A stretch of DNA of 64,000 nucleotides from Allolobophora icterica (Eukaryota > Annelida > Clitellata > Crassiclitellata > Lumbricidae): contig OY744612.1 of assembly GCA_963556255.1 (NCBI GenBank), positions 22,347,532 to 22,411,531 on the forward strand. Reading direction: 5' to 3'. Shown one piece after another: positions 29,509 to 41,300 of the stretch (position 1 is the stretch's first letter; each line of letters opens with the position of its first letter). Made by a program: the position numbers and the translations under genes. The notes beneath the pieces are model-generated. The model searched no databases, had not been told where the DNA came from, and saw only the letters and a program-made list of their open reading frames with translations.

Positions 29509-31170
29509 AATTGGAAACATTACAGATATGAAAAAGTTTATGATATATAAGCTTAGCATTTCCCGTGGTTCAGGAATGAAGTTGTATGTTGTGTGCTCAT
29601 AAAAGCAATGTCTGGAGATTGGTGACACTAATTGTCTGGTAGTTTAGTACAGCCGCTGGAAATGGTAAAGCGAACACAATTGTTTACAAGTGGCTGTAGC
29701 AACTGCTCAGAAATGTGAAACTGTAATTGAAGGTAGATTCAAACATGACCACCTGGAGGTCACAGGTCACCCTACACTGGGCCACCAGTGGATACTGGTC
29801 AAGTGCCCTGCAAGCATGCCAATATCCATTTGATGGGAACCATGTATGTACCCTCTATGTATCTGAACACTTATATAGCGCATTTTTATGCTCTGCAACC
29901 TCACAAAGGCGCTATGTTGGCTATGTATAGGTAAGTGTCCAGTAAACATGGCTTTCATGGGATCTCTCAACACTAGTGTCTGCTGTTGCAAGGCATTACT
30001 TTTAAAAGTATAATGAAGCTATGTAATGTAATGCAATGTAAATGTTATTAAGTGTAAATGTAATGAAATCATTAGACAGGAGCAGAATGAAAAAATTCAA
30101 AGTGGTCTGGACAAACCTCTATCGCAGTTGAGCATTGCAACATTGTCGTCAAAATGTATCTTCGGTTAAAATTTAAAAACGTGAAACTAAATCGTTTGTT
30201 TTACATGACGTCTGCCACTTGGATTGACATTAAAGCTGTTTAATAGCATGTGCTTTTGTGGCTAGAGTTAGAGCTAGCGGGTTTTTGGTTTATCGCAGTC
30301 ATGTTGCAGACCTCTAGTGACCTTTTACTGTGCTTAAAAGCATTAATTATGCATTTCAGATTAGTTAGGTGTTAACTATAGATTTGAGTAAATGATTTTA
30401 ACCATTCATTTTAAGTTACCGTTTTGGCTGTTGAATTGTTTTCATTTTTTACCCCATTTATTCTGTGAGCTGAGTTAACAATACCTTGGAGTGCAGCTTG
30501 TGGCTGAATGGAATCGGACAGACGGACATCTTAGGATAAACTAGTTAAGGGTAGTTTCCTTCCCTCTACAAATTGCACCTTGGAAACTCTCATCAACAGC
30601 TTCAAATTGAGACAAGACCACAAACCTTACATTAGCAAGCTATGTTGTGTTAGGGTAACTTAGGGAAGTGTAATGAAATCATTAGACAGGAGCTTAATGA
30701 AAAAAGTCTGGACAAACCTCTGTCGCAGTTGAGCATTGCAAAATTGTCGTGAAAATGTATCTTCAGTTAAAATTGAAAACATGAAACTAAACTGTTGGTT
30801 TCACATGACGTCTGTCACTTAGATTGACAGTAAGGGGAAGTTCTAGTTGGTGATGACTTTCAATCGCTTTAAAGTCCCTAGTGTCGTTATGTAGATGAAC
30901 GTACTCGTCAGTTTTTCATGATGCCATTTATACGGACTTTCTTTAGTGTAACTATTTTTTGTCTTACATGAAAATATTGTAATTTATAGTTTCTGTGATT
31001 GTGGTGACAACCTGTTGCATGCTGTAGTACAGATGAACATATCTTGAAAGCATTTTCTTCAGTCAAGATACAGATTTTTCCATAGAACTTAGGAATTTTA
31101 TTGGCCCAGTGTATATGTACACATTTTGGTATTTAACCTGCTTCATTTATTACTACTAACCTCAACAGTT
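29509..31170. other. Downstream of DZANK1: 3' UTR and spacer
   Basis: No gene is seen. The region contains a dispersed direct repeat: a segment at 30,060-30,232 recurs at 30,670-30,834 with many substitutions. Shared markers are TAATGAAATCATTAGACAGG and CGCAGTTGAGCATTGCAA. The poly(A) site was not identified. Confidence 0.6.
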
Positions 31171-31171
31171 T

Positions 31172-31310
31172 GGGCAGGGGCATAACTTTGGCCTAAAAAG
31201 TCAGGGTACCAATTTCTTCTCTTTCGCTTTTTGCATGGATACCATTTTGGTCTTATTACCCTGCCAGTATTCTCATTAATTTTTTTATGGGCTCTAAAGG
31301 GTCTCGTATA
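31172..31310. mobile_element. Truncated AGGCGTAA-family MITE
   Basis: It begins CAGGGGCATAACTTTGGCCT and continues with the family modules in inverted order relative to the 17,403 copy, including CCCTGCCAGTATTCTCATTA. The other end is missing. Confidence 0.6.
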
Positions 31311-31484
31311 GAAATGACAGGACCCGAGATTAAATTTGCTACACAAGCCGTTTAAAAAGGTTCTACATAAAAATAAATATATGCATGTACAGTACTGGAG
31401 AGAACTGCGCAGGTGGGGTTCGAAAATCCGTCCTAAGCCTAGCTTTCATAGGCTAGTTAAAGCGTGGTGTAAATTGTTTTCATT

Positions 31485-31579
31485 GGGCGGCGATCCGGGG
31501 TTCGAGGGGACAAGACTCCGACCTTTAAGAGTTGGGGACACACCCCCTTCAATTTTGAAGAAACACCAAAAAATTAATT
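31485..31579. mobile_element. GGCGGCGATC-family insertion, truncated, in array copy 1
   Basis: It starts GGGCGGCGATCCGGGG and ends in an A-rich CACCAAAAAATTAATT without its right terminus. AATTGTTTTCATT is duplicated on both sides (31,472-31,484 and 31,580-31,592). Copy 2 of the array has this site once (33,936-33,948), so filled and empty states can be compared. Confidence 0.82.
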
Positions 31580-31694
31580 AATTGTTTTCATTATACGTTT
31601 GAAACTTGTACCAATAAACGATTCGAGTTTCTTGTTTGATATTTAACATTCTTCTGATGTAGTTAGAAAATTATAACATGGAAAAAAAATCGTG

Positions 31695-31785
31695 TCGCTC
31701 ACCAGCGGGAGCGAACCGAGGTCCGCAACCAGGCTGGCGAGAGACATGGGCAACCGGCCACAGCGCTAGGCTATCAGATAAGGGT
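31695..31785 (-). repeat. tRNA-like Pol III module, array copy 1
   Basis: On the minus strand, TAGCCTAGCGCTGTGG (box A-like) and GGTTCGCTCCC (box B-like) are followed by a run of eight T, a Pol III-type stop. Copies occur at about 34,051-34,141 and 36,417-36,507. Confidence 0.5.
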
Positions 31786-32701
31786 TAAAAACCATAGTTA
31801 TTCAAAAAAGTTGATAATGCCTTTGTCATTGCGAATTTATGATGCTATGAAATTTGGATTCATTTGTGATATCGAATATAATATTTATTACAAATATATT
31901 CAAATGCCAATTTTCAAATTAAACCCCAAAGCCTCTATCAACCGACATAATAACCGATGAACGTAACTTCTACTTCATTATCATTCGATAGATGGCAGAC
32001 ATCTATCAGAATTGGTTCATTATCATTCGATAGATGGAGCTGTAACTTACCAACATAATACATCGTGTCTAGGAGCACTGGACGGGTTACAGTTAGCTTC
32101 CGTATTTTTTCGATTTCTGCTATCAACAACATTAAAGTTTCTAAAATAAATTTACCGTGATTTTTCACGGGTTACAGCTAGTCTATTAATAAATATTATA
32201 TATATACACTTATTAAAACTTTCGATGAAACTTATGTACACCAAAGTACGGTTTGCAGTTGGTTCAATAAAGGATATACTTACTTACTGTACTGTACACT
32301 AATCTAATGACTTCTATAGCGCCGTTATAATTACGCAAAAAACACCAATCGATGGTCACTTATATAGCAATAAGTTTGAAGGGTTATTATTATTACAATT
32401 ATGTAGAAGGAAATATATATTCAGATCTGATCCGTCCTTCTTAGACCTCAAATAGCGCAATGAGCGGTGGACAACATCTAATCTAATGATTTCTATAGCG
32501 CCGTTATCTAGTCGATGGTCGCTGGAGAAGCCCGATCAAAATCCTATGGGCAGCCTAACCTTAAACTATTGCATAGGCCTAGACATGCCAAGGCACGTGG
32601 CTGCTGGTCGCCATTATAGTGCCGGGTTTAGACTTGGTGAGGTCCTAAGCTAAATAAAACTTGATTGGCGGCCCCGTGATAAAAATTACACCAGGTGTCA
32701 C

Positions 32702-33260
32702 CAGGCCTGGATTAACTATGGTTCCACTGGGTCCCGGGACCCAGGCCTACCAAACATCTCATTAATAAGGGGCCTACCATTGGCATTAGAATGCTGCCTT
32801 AAAATTTGTTACCATTATTTCAGGGACAAGATAGACTGACAAATTTAACACTTCTTATGAACATTGAGTGTGAAATTGTGCAACGGATAAATTTTCAGGA
32901 TATTTCTAACAGTTTTTTCTATTATGAAAGTACGTCGTAAACAGTTTTAAATTCATAAATATATGTGCTATAATTTAAATTTCGTCACCACTTATTGACT
33001 GAACACATGGGCGGCGATCCGGGGGCCGAGGGGACAAGACTCCCACCTTTAAGAGTTGGGAACACACCCCCTTCAATTTTGAAGAAACACCAAAAAAGGA
33101 CTCCCAAAATTTTTTCACCTTTTTTTGACGAGATCGGTTCAAAAGTGTCCCCCCCCCACCTGCCAAACAAGATCGCCGCCAGTGATTGAACATATGTTAT
33201 AGGGGCCTACTAGGCTATACAATTTTGGAACCAGGCCTACAAAATGTTAATCCGGCCTTG
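32702..33260. mobile_element. hAT MITE in array copy 1, with 8-bp TSD
   Basis: The target duplication is GGTGTCAC (32,694-32,701 and 33,261-33,268). The ends are CAGGCCTGGATTAAC and, from the right, CAAGGCCGGATTAAC. Copy 2 of the array has it at about 35,070-35,629. Copy 3 keeps only its right part. A GGCGGCGATC element is nested inside at about 33,008-33,183. Confidence 0.88.
33008..33185. mobile_element. GGCGGCGATC-family element nested in hAT MITE
   Basis: The left end is TGGGCGGCGATCCGGGG and the right end is AAGATCGCCGCCAGT, giving inverted ends. Imperfect flanking duplications are GACTGAACAC and GATTGAACAT. Equivalent copies lie at about 35,386-35,556 and 37,468-37,641. Confidence 0.75.
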
Positions 33261-36200
33261 GGTGTCACAAAACTTGAAAACATACATGGGCGTAATTTGT
33301 GGCGGAGGGGGTAAGAGGGTACCCATACCCCACTTTTTGGACTGGGGTACCCTATCCTCACTTTTTGAACAATGCCATTCAATATTTTATTATTGTGCCT
33401 TACCAGAGCAGAGATCGCAGTGTCCGCCTTGCTTCATGTATGCAGGCAGAGTGAGGAATATGTACCGCAAAAGTACGATATACAGGTCATCCGAGAGCCA
33501 GACAAACTGAGTCAGAGATCAGTTCAAAACTCTTTTTTGACCAGATCATTTCAAAAGTGTCCCCCCCCCACCTGTGAAACAAGATCGCCGCCACTGAGTA
33601 TACTTAAAATAGTTTGTGTGTGATTATACAGCATCTAGAGGTGAGTACACGCTGTATACCCGCGTGTAGGCCTATACCCTCGTCTACAATCCTGAAAAAT
33701 TCCAAGTACTTTCAAATGAATGCATATTTATTCACGCGAGGTGAATTTTGCTACACAAGCCGTTTAAAAAGGTTCTACATAAAAATAAATATATGCATGT
33801 ACAGTACAGATAAAACATTTTAAAAGCCGCCAAAATTCAGAGTTGTAAAAGTAAAAAACTGGAGAGAACTGCGCAGGTGGGGTTCGAAAATCCGTCCTAA
33901 GCCTAGCTTTCATAGGCTAGTTAAAGCGTGGTGTTAATTGTTTTCATTATACGTTTGAAACTTGTACCAATAAACGATTCGAGTTTCTTGTTTGATATTT
34001 AACATTCTTCTGATGTAGTTAGAAAATTATAACATGGAAAAAAAATCGTGTCGCTCACCAGCGGGAGCGAACCGAGGTCCGCAACCAGGCTGGCGAGAGA
34101 CATGGGCAACCGGCCACAGCGCTAGGCTATCAGATAAGGGTTAAAAACCATAGTTATTCAAAAAAGTTGATAATGCCTTTGTCATTGCGAATTTATGATG
34201 CTATGAAATTTGGATTCATTTGTGATATCGAATATAATATTTATTACAAATATATTCAAATGCCAATTTTCAAATTAAACCCCAAAGCCTCTATCAACCG
34301 ACATAATAACCGATGAACGTAACTTCTACTTCATTATCATTCGATAGATGGCAGACATCTATCAGAATTGGTTCATTATCATTCGATAGATGGAGCTGTA
34401 ACTTACCAACATAATACATCGTGTCTAGGAGCACTGGACGGGTTACAGTTAGCTTCCGTATTTTTTCGATTTCTGCTATCAACAACATTAAAGTTTCTAA
34501 AATAAATTTACCGTGATTTTTCACGGGTTACAGCTAGTCTATTAATAAATATTATATATATATATATATATATACACTTATTAAAACTTTCGATGAAACT
34601 TATGTACACCAAAGTACGGTTTACAGTTGGTTCAATAAAGGATATACTTACTTACTGTACTGTACACTAATCTAATGACTTCTATAGCGCCGTTATAATT
34701 ACGCAAAAAACACCAATCGATGGTCACTTATATAGCAATAAGTTTGAAGGGTTATTATTATTACAATTATGTAGAAGGAAATATATATTGAGATCTGATC
34801 CGTCCTTCTTAGACCTCAAATAGCGCAATGAGCGGTGGACAACATCTAATCTAATGATTTCTATAGCGCCGTTATCTAGTCGATGGTCGCTGGAGAAGCC
34901 CGATCAAAATCCTATGGGCAGCCTAACCTTAAACTATTGCATAGGCCTAGACATGCCAAGGCACGTGGCTGCTGGTCGCCATTATAGTGCCGGGTTTAGA
35001 CTTGGTGAGGTCCTAAGCTAAATAAAACTTGATTGGCGGCCCCGTGATAAAAAATTACACCAGGTGTCACCAGGCCTGGATTAACTATGGTTCCACTGGG
35101 TCCCGGGACCCAGGCCTACCAAACGTCTCATTAATAAGGGGCCTACCATTGGCATTAGAATGCTGCCTTAAAATTTGTTACCATTATTTCAGGGACAAGA
35201 TAGACTGACAAATTTAACACTTCTTATGAACATTGAGTGTGAAATTGTGCAACGGCTAAATTTTCAGGATATTTCTAACAGTTTTTTCTATTATGAAAGT
35301 ACGTCGTAAACAGTTTTAAATTCATAAATATCTGTGCTATAATTTAAATTTCGTCACCACTTATTGACTGAACACATGGGCGGCGATCCGGGGGGTCGAG
35401 GGGACAAGACTCCCACCTTTAAGAGTTGGGAACACACCCCCTTCAATTTTGAAGAAACACCCAAAAAGGTCCCCAAAAATTTTTTCACCTCTTTTTTGAC
35501 GAGATCGGTTCAAAAGTGTCCCCCCCACCTGCCAAACAAGATCGCCGCCAGTGATTGAACATATATTATAGGGGCCTACTAGGCTATACAATTTTGGAAC
35601 CAGGCCTACAAAATGTTAATCCGGCCTTGGGTGTCACAAAACTTGAAAACATACATGGGCGTAATTTGTGGGGGAGGGGGTAAGAGGGTACCCATACCCC
35701 ACTTTTTTGACTGGGGTACCCTATCCTCACTTTTTGAACAATGCCATTCAATATTTTATTATTGTGCCTTACCAGAGCAGAGATCGCAGTCTCCGCCTTG
35801 CTTCATGTATGCAGGCAGAGTGAGGAATATGTACCGCAAAAGTACGATATACAGGTCATCCGAGAGCCAGACAAACTGAGTCACAGATCAGTTCAAAACT
35901 CTTTTTTGATCAGATCATTTCAAAAGTGTCCCCCCCCCACCTGTGAAACAAGATCGCCGCCACTGAGTATACTTAAAATAGTTTGTGTGTGATTATACAG
36001 CATCTAGAGGTGAGTACACGCTGTATACCCGCGTGTAGGCCTATACCCTCGTCTACAATCCTGAAAAATTCCAAGTACTTTCAAATGAATGCATATTTAT
36101 TCACGCGAGGTGAATTTTGCTACACAAGCCGTTTAAAAAGGTTCTACATAAAAATAAATATATGCATGTACAGTACAGATAAAACATTTTAAAAGCCGCC

Positions 36201-37712
36201 AAAATTCAGAGTTGTAAAAGTAAAAAACTGGAGAGAACTGCGCAGGTGGGGTTCGAAAATCCGTCCTAAGCCTAGCTTTCATAGCCTAGCTTTCAAAGGC
36301 TAGTTAATTGTTTTCATTATACGTTTGAAACTTGTACCAATAAACGATTCGAGTTTCTTGTTTGATATTTAACATTCTTCTGATGTAGTTAGAAAATTAT
36401 AACATGGAAAAAAAATCATGTCGCTCACCAGCGGGAGCGAACCGAGGTCCGCAACCAGGCTGGCGAGAGACATGGGCAACCGGCCACAGCGCTAGGCTAT
36501 CAGATAAGGGTTAAAACGCATAGTTATTCAAAAAAAGTTGATAATGCCTTTGTCATTGCGAATTTATGATGCTGTGAAATTTGGATTCATTTGTGATATC
36601 GAATATAATATTTATTACAAATATATTCAAATGCCAATTTTCAAATTAAACCCCAAAGCTTCTATCAACCGACATAATAACCGATGAACGTAACTTCTAC
36701 TTCATTATCATTCGATAGATGGCAGACATCTATCAGAATTGGTTCATTATCATTCGATAGATGGAGCTGTAACTTACCAACATAATACATCGTGCCTAGG
36801 AGCACTGGACGGGTTACAGTTAGCTTCCGTATTTTTTCGATTTCTGCTATCAACAACATTAAAGTTTCTAAAATAAATTTACCGTGATTTTTCACGGGTT
36901 ACAGCTAGTCTATTAATAAATATTATATATATACACTTATTAAAACTTTCGATGAAACTTATGTACACCAAAGTACGGTTTGCAGTTGGTTCAATAAAGG
37001 ATATACTTACTTACTGTACTGTACACTAATCTAATGACTTCTATAGCGCCGTTATAATTACGCAAAAAACACCAATCGATGGTCACTTATATAACAATAA
37101 GTTTGAAGGGTTATTATTATTACAATTATGTAGAAGGAAATATATATTGAGATCTGATCCGTCCTTCTTAGACCTCAAATAGCGCAATGAGCGGTGGACA
37201 ACATCTAATCTAATGATTTCTATAGCGCCGTTATCTAGTCGATGGTCGCTGGAGAAGCCCGATCAAAATCCTATGGGCAGCCTAACCTTAAACAATTGCA
37301 TAGGCCTAGACATGCCAAGTCACGTGGCTGCTGGTCGCCATTATAGTGCCGGGTTTAGACTTGGTTAGAACAGTTTTTTCTATTATGAAAGTACGTCGTA
37401 AACAGTTTTAAATTCATAAATATCTGTGCCAAAATTTAAATTTCGTCACCACTTATTGACTGAACACATGGACGGCGATCCGGGGGGTCGAGGGGACAAG
37501 ACTCCCACCTTTAAGAGTTGGGGACACACCCCCTTCAATTTTGAAAAAACACCAAAAAAGGTCCCTAAACATTTTTTACCTCTTTTTTTTACGAGATCGG
37601 TTCAAAAGTGACCCCCACCTGCCAAACAAGATCGCCGCCAGTGATTGAACATATATTATAGGGGCCTACTATACAATTTTGGAACCAGGCCTACAAAATG
37701 TTAATCCAGCCT

Positions 37713-37766
<54 letters not shown>

Positions 37767-37803
37767 CGATGATGATGACGATGACGATGATGATGACGAT
37801 GAC

Positions 37804-37882
<79 letters not shown>

Positions 37883-37910
37883 ATGATGATGAGAGCGATG
37901 AGAGTGGTGG
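37713..37910. repeat. (GAT)n microsatellite, ~66 triplets
   Basis: A long GAT/GAC run that begins exactly where array copy 3 breaks off. The poly-Met, poly-His and poly-Ile frames are artefacts of the repeat. Confidence 0.95.
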
Positions 37911-37929
37911 TGATGGTGATCACAGCATG

Positions 37930-37973
37930 CAGTGCCGGCCTTAGGGGCCCGAAATATCATAAGGCCGGCACTG
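37930..37973. mobile_element. 44-bp hairpin with hAT-like ends
   Basis: CAGTGCCGGCCTTA and its inverted partner TAAGGCCGGCACTG close a very small hairpin. The sequence looks like two ends of a hAT element with the interior deleted. No 8-bp duplication is evident. Confidence 0.55.
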
Positions 37974-38321
37974 ATCACGTAGGCCTACAGTGATATATAA
38001 TGCTCGGTAATTGTTTTGAATCTTGAGGACTCCCTGAGAGAAAATAATAATGGGCAAAAACAAAGGGCATGAAAAATGCCGGCTGCCTGGGGATGATAAA
38101 CAGAGGAGCCAGATCATGAGGCACTATAAGATTAGATTAAATTACATATCAGGTGTTTCTTTTGGACGTCACCTGTGACCATACGAACTTCATAATAATA
38201 ATAATCGTCGTCCTCGTCGTCATCACCAGCATCATTATTACCATAAACAACAGCATCATCAATATTGTTTTCACCCAGTCAATCTACATACTTACACTTT
38301 TATGTGCTCCGAAGATTAAAT

Positions 38322-41300
38322 ATGGCGGATGTTTGGGTGTTTGTATTTTCTATGGTCGATGGAATAAGTCTTCTATTTCTCTCCGTATACTTCGTATCTT
38401 TTGATGATGAAGTTATAAATTATATCTAAATATCATGTTAAGATATTGCTTAGATGAAGAATTTTGGCTTTTAGACAACTTAGCTTTGAACAACGACATT
38501 GACATCCAGCGCTCGTGAATAAGCTCGTTCCCTGCGCTTAGTGTTGGAGTGGCGCTTTAGAAATTTGGAGTTTACGATTACGCTTGACTGTGGCTTGCCA
38601 TTTACGAGTAGAGCCCTTTTTAAACTAGTCAGTATAATTGCAACTGTGCTGTAATGTAAGGAATACAATTTATCAAGCGCAGTTCGACACCTAAGAAATG
38701 TCAGTGGAGCTTACAGTCTCGAAATCGCTTGAGCTCCTATGGCGCTAATGAAATATGGAGGTTCCGATATTCTCACTGGTCATTTAGCTACTTTTACTAC
38801 ACCTTTTAACAACCTGTCAGAAGTTTCTTAAGCATGACCATCTGACAAGTTTAGATAGGTGTAACTTAAGAAAACCTGAAAGTCACTGATTAATGTTTGA
38901 GCCACCTGCAGCCAATCACCAAGTTAACAGACTGTGAGCTTTGCAGCACTGCGAGCTCCACTCAGTGAGGAAGGGAGTAAGTACAACACATCCTTCCAGA
39001 ATTCATATATCCGATGGATGGTGAGGACATTCCAACCTTGAAAACTTGTAAAACGACATTTATATGCTTTATTCTGTCCATGAACAGAACTTCGTAGAAC
39101 CGCCGAACCGGACAATGCTAGACTGCAAGACAATAGAGTACAATGTGTGCTCTGCATTATAAGGAAGTGACTAATTACAACACATCCTTACATCATATGC
39201 AATGGCTTGTTCTAACTAGGAAAACATGTAAAACTGCACTTGCGTGCACATTCTGTTGCTCATTAACGGAACTTAGTAGGATGTATTCAAAAAGGAAACT
39301 GAGAAAATAATTGCCATAAATCATGATTTGTTTCCATTGTATGAGTGAGAGCTTATGAAATACATGTAATGGTGAAAACATTTTTTGAACATTCTTTTAT
39401 GGATATTAGAAACTTACCCAACTGAATAATATCTTTGAGGCAATAAATATTTTTCATAGATGTCTCTTACGTACTTATTAGCAAAATACTGTGTGGAGCA
39501 CGCAGTGCTCTGTTCTCTAGCAGTCTGGGGTAGTCATGGTATTTACCCATGGATCAGCCATAGACAGCTCAAACTTCTATTTTACCATGCTTGAAAAATG
39601 AAAACACTTGGCTCTGATTAAACAGTTTTTTAAGTTTAATAAGTATTGATCATGTCATTTGAATGGTTGCTGTGCGAATTCTGAGATTATGTTTTTCTTA
39701 ATTCTGATAATTCTTGCACAGATTGTTACTTTGTCAGATTTGGAATGTGACTATATAAATGCAAGGAGCTGCTGTACGAAACTAAACAGGGTATGTGATG
39801 TTACTGAATTTGTGCCCTCGCTATGTACTATGTTAAACAGGGTGATGTTATTGAAAACCTGTGTACAGTTCGTTCATCGTCTTCTCTCACTGATCCCAAA
39901 TTCAGGAATGATACAAGTTCCAATTTGAATGGGATGCTGACAGCACACTTAAAATGTCCTGCATAGTTGTAGTTGCAATAACGGTTTATATAGCTCCAAA
40001 GATAGCAAGCCGCTTCTATGGTGCTTTATGTGTTAATGCAAGTACTAAGAGCATGCTAACAGTATTTGTAGCAGAGTTTCAGTTGTTTATTGCTTCGATT
40101 GCTTTTGGTTGTACTGCAATCGGCATTTTTGTTAGGTACTTAGAATTCATTATATTAAGTGTTCTCACTCCTCATACATATATACGTACAAACATACAAG
40201 TCGGACAGATGAAGTGAAACAGAAAGACAGAGGTTTGAGTCTTCTCTGTTGGAGGACTATAAATATTTAACCTCTGTACTTAAATCTTTGCATTGGCTCC
40301 ATTTACAGTAAAGAATTTGCTGCAAGTTGGGGTTTATACTTCATAAAACATTGAACTCTGGCCAGCTACCATGCTTAAAATCAGTCCTTTTTTATTCCCC
40401 AGACTTATAACTATTGAATCAGGTTGTCTGTTTTCCATCTTGATCATACTTAAGACTAGAACTGTTCATGGTGAATAATCTTTTTCGTTTGATGGACCTA
40501 GAGTTTGGAACGCTTTCCCTTTATTTGTCTGTTCTGCTGAGCCGTTTATATAATTTAATTCACAACTTAAGACTTGCCTTTTTCATATTATGCTTATCGA
40601 CCATAGGCTGCGTCTCTGCCTTAGCACACTGATCTTATGGTTATTGACCTGATTATGGCATAGTTTTGGTGTGCCATCAGTTATGCACTAGACACTGGTG
40701 CTATAGAAGTTACTAATCACAGTTATAATTAAACAACCCCTCTACAAACAGTGGCATGAGACTGATGTGCATTACTATGTAACTGAAACTTTATATGGTG
40801 CCTTTGTCATTATATAGTGGCAGTTCATAAATAGATATTATTAAACTTAAATAATAATAGTAATAACAATTTAATTAAAAGTTGCCATTTAGGTCTCCAG
40901 ATACTTGTGGCTGCTGAACTATTTCTTGTATCTGATTATATATATATATATAGTTGTGGACAAAATATTATAAGCATAATTAACAACTTGGTTTTTTATT
41001 TATGTTTCAGTTGGTTTTGCCAGAGATTATTGGCCAGTCAGCACTAAGCGTGCTTTTGCTTCTCTCATGGCATTGGATGCTTGGCCTTTTGAGTCTGCCT
41101 CTTACTTGCTGGCAAATTTACAGGTGAAGTGAATCATATTAACCTTACTTTTTTATGTAGATTGGCCTGAATGGCTACTTTAGTAAGATGCTACAACACT
41201 TTAGCTAATGTAGTGTAATGACTTCTCCAGAAGGGGTCAAACATACCTCCCATCATTCAGGGAGCAGGAAGAGTTGATACTCTTAAAGTTCTGAGGATAA

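Larger units (their letters stand above)
31334..37711. repeat. Direct array of a ~2.37-kb unit, three copies
   Basis: Copy 1 is about 31,334-33,745, copy 2 about 33,746-36,114 and copy 3 about 36,115-37,711. Copies 2 and 3 are offset by 2,369-2,371 bp and differ at scattered bases only. Copy 3 has lost about 330 bp internally near 37,366 and ends at a GAT microsatellite. Each unit includes a tRNA-like module, a 559-bp hAT MITE with a nested GGCGGCGATC element, and parts of an AGGCGTAA-family MITE. Copy 1 carries one extra insertion. No host gene is seen in the array. Confidence 0.92.

Noticed and set aside
31938..32168. A 76-codon minus-strand ORF repeated at 34,294-34,524 and 36,665-36,895
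   Set aside because: It is conserved only because the DNA unit is duplicated. It contains an internal 20-bp DNA repeat (CATTATCATTCGATAGATGG) and no recognisable domain or splice context.
37669..37993. Open frames of poly-Met, poly-His and poly-Ile
   Set aside because: They are pure readings of a GAT microsatellite in different frames.
39954..40217. 87-codon ORF in CNIH4 intron 2
   Set aside because: The hydrophobic reading has no family match and lies in an intron between two well-supported exons.
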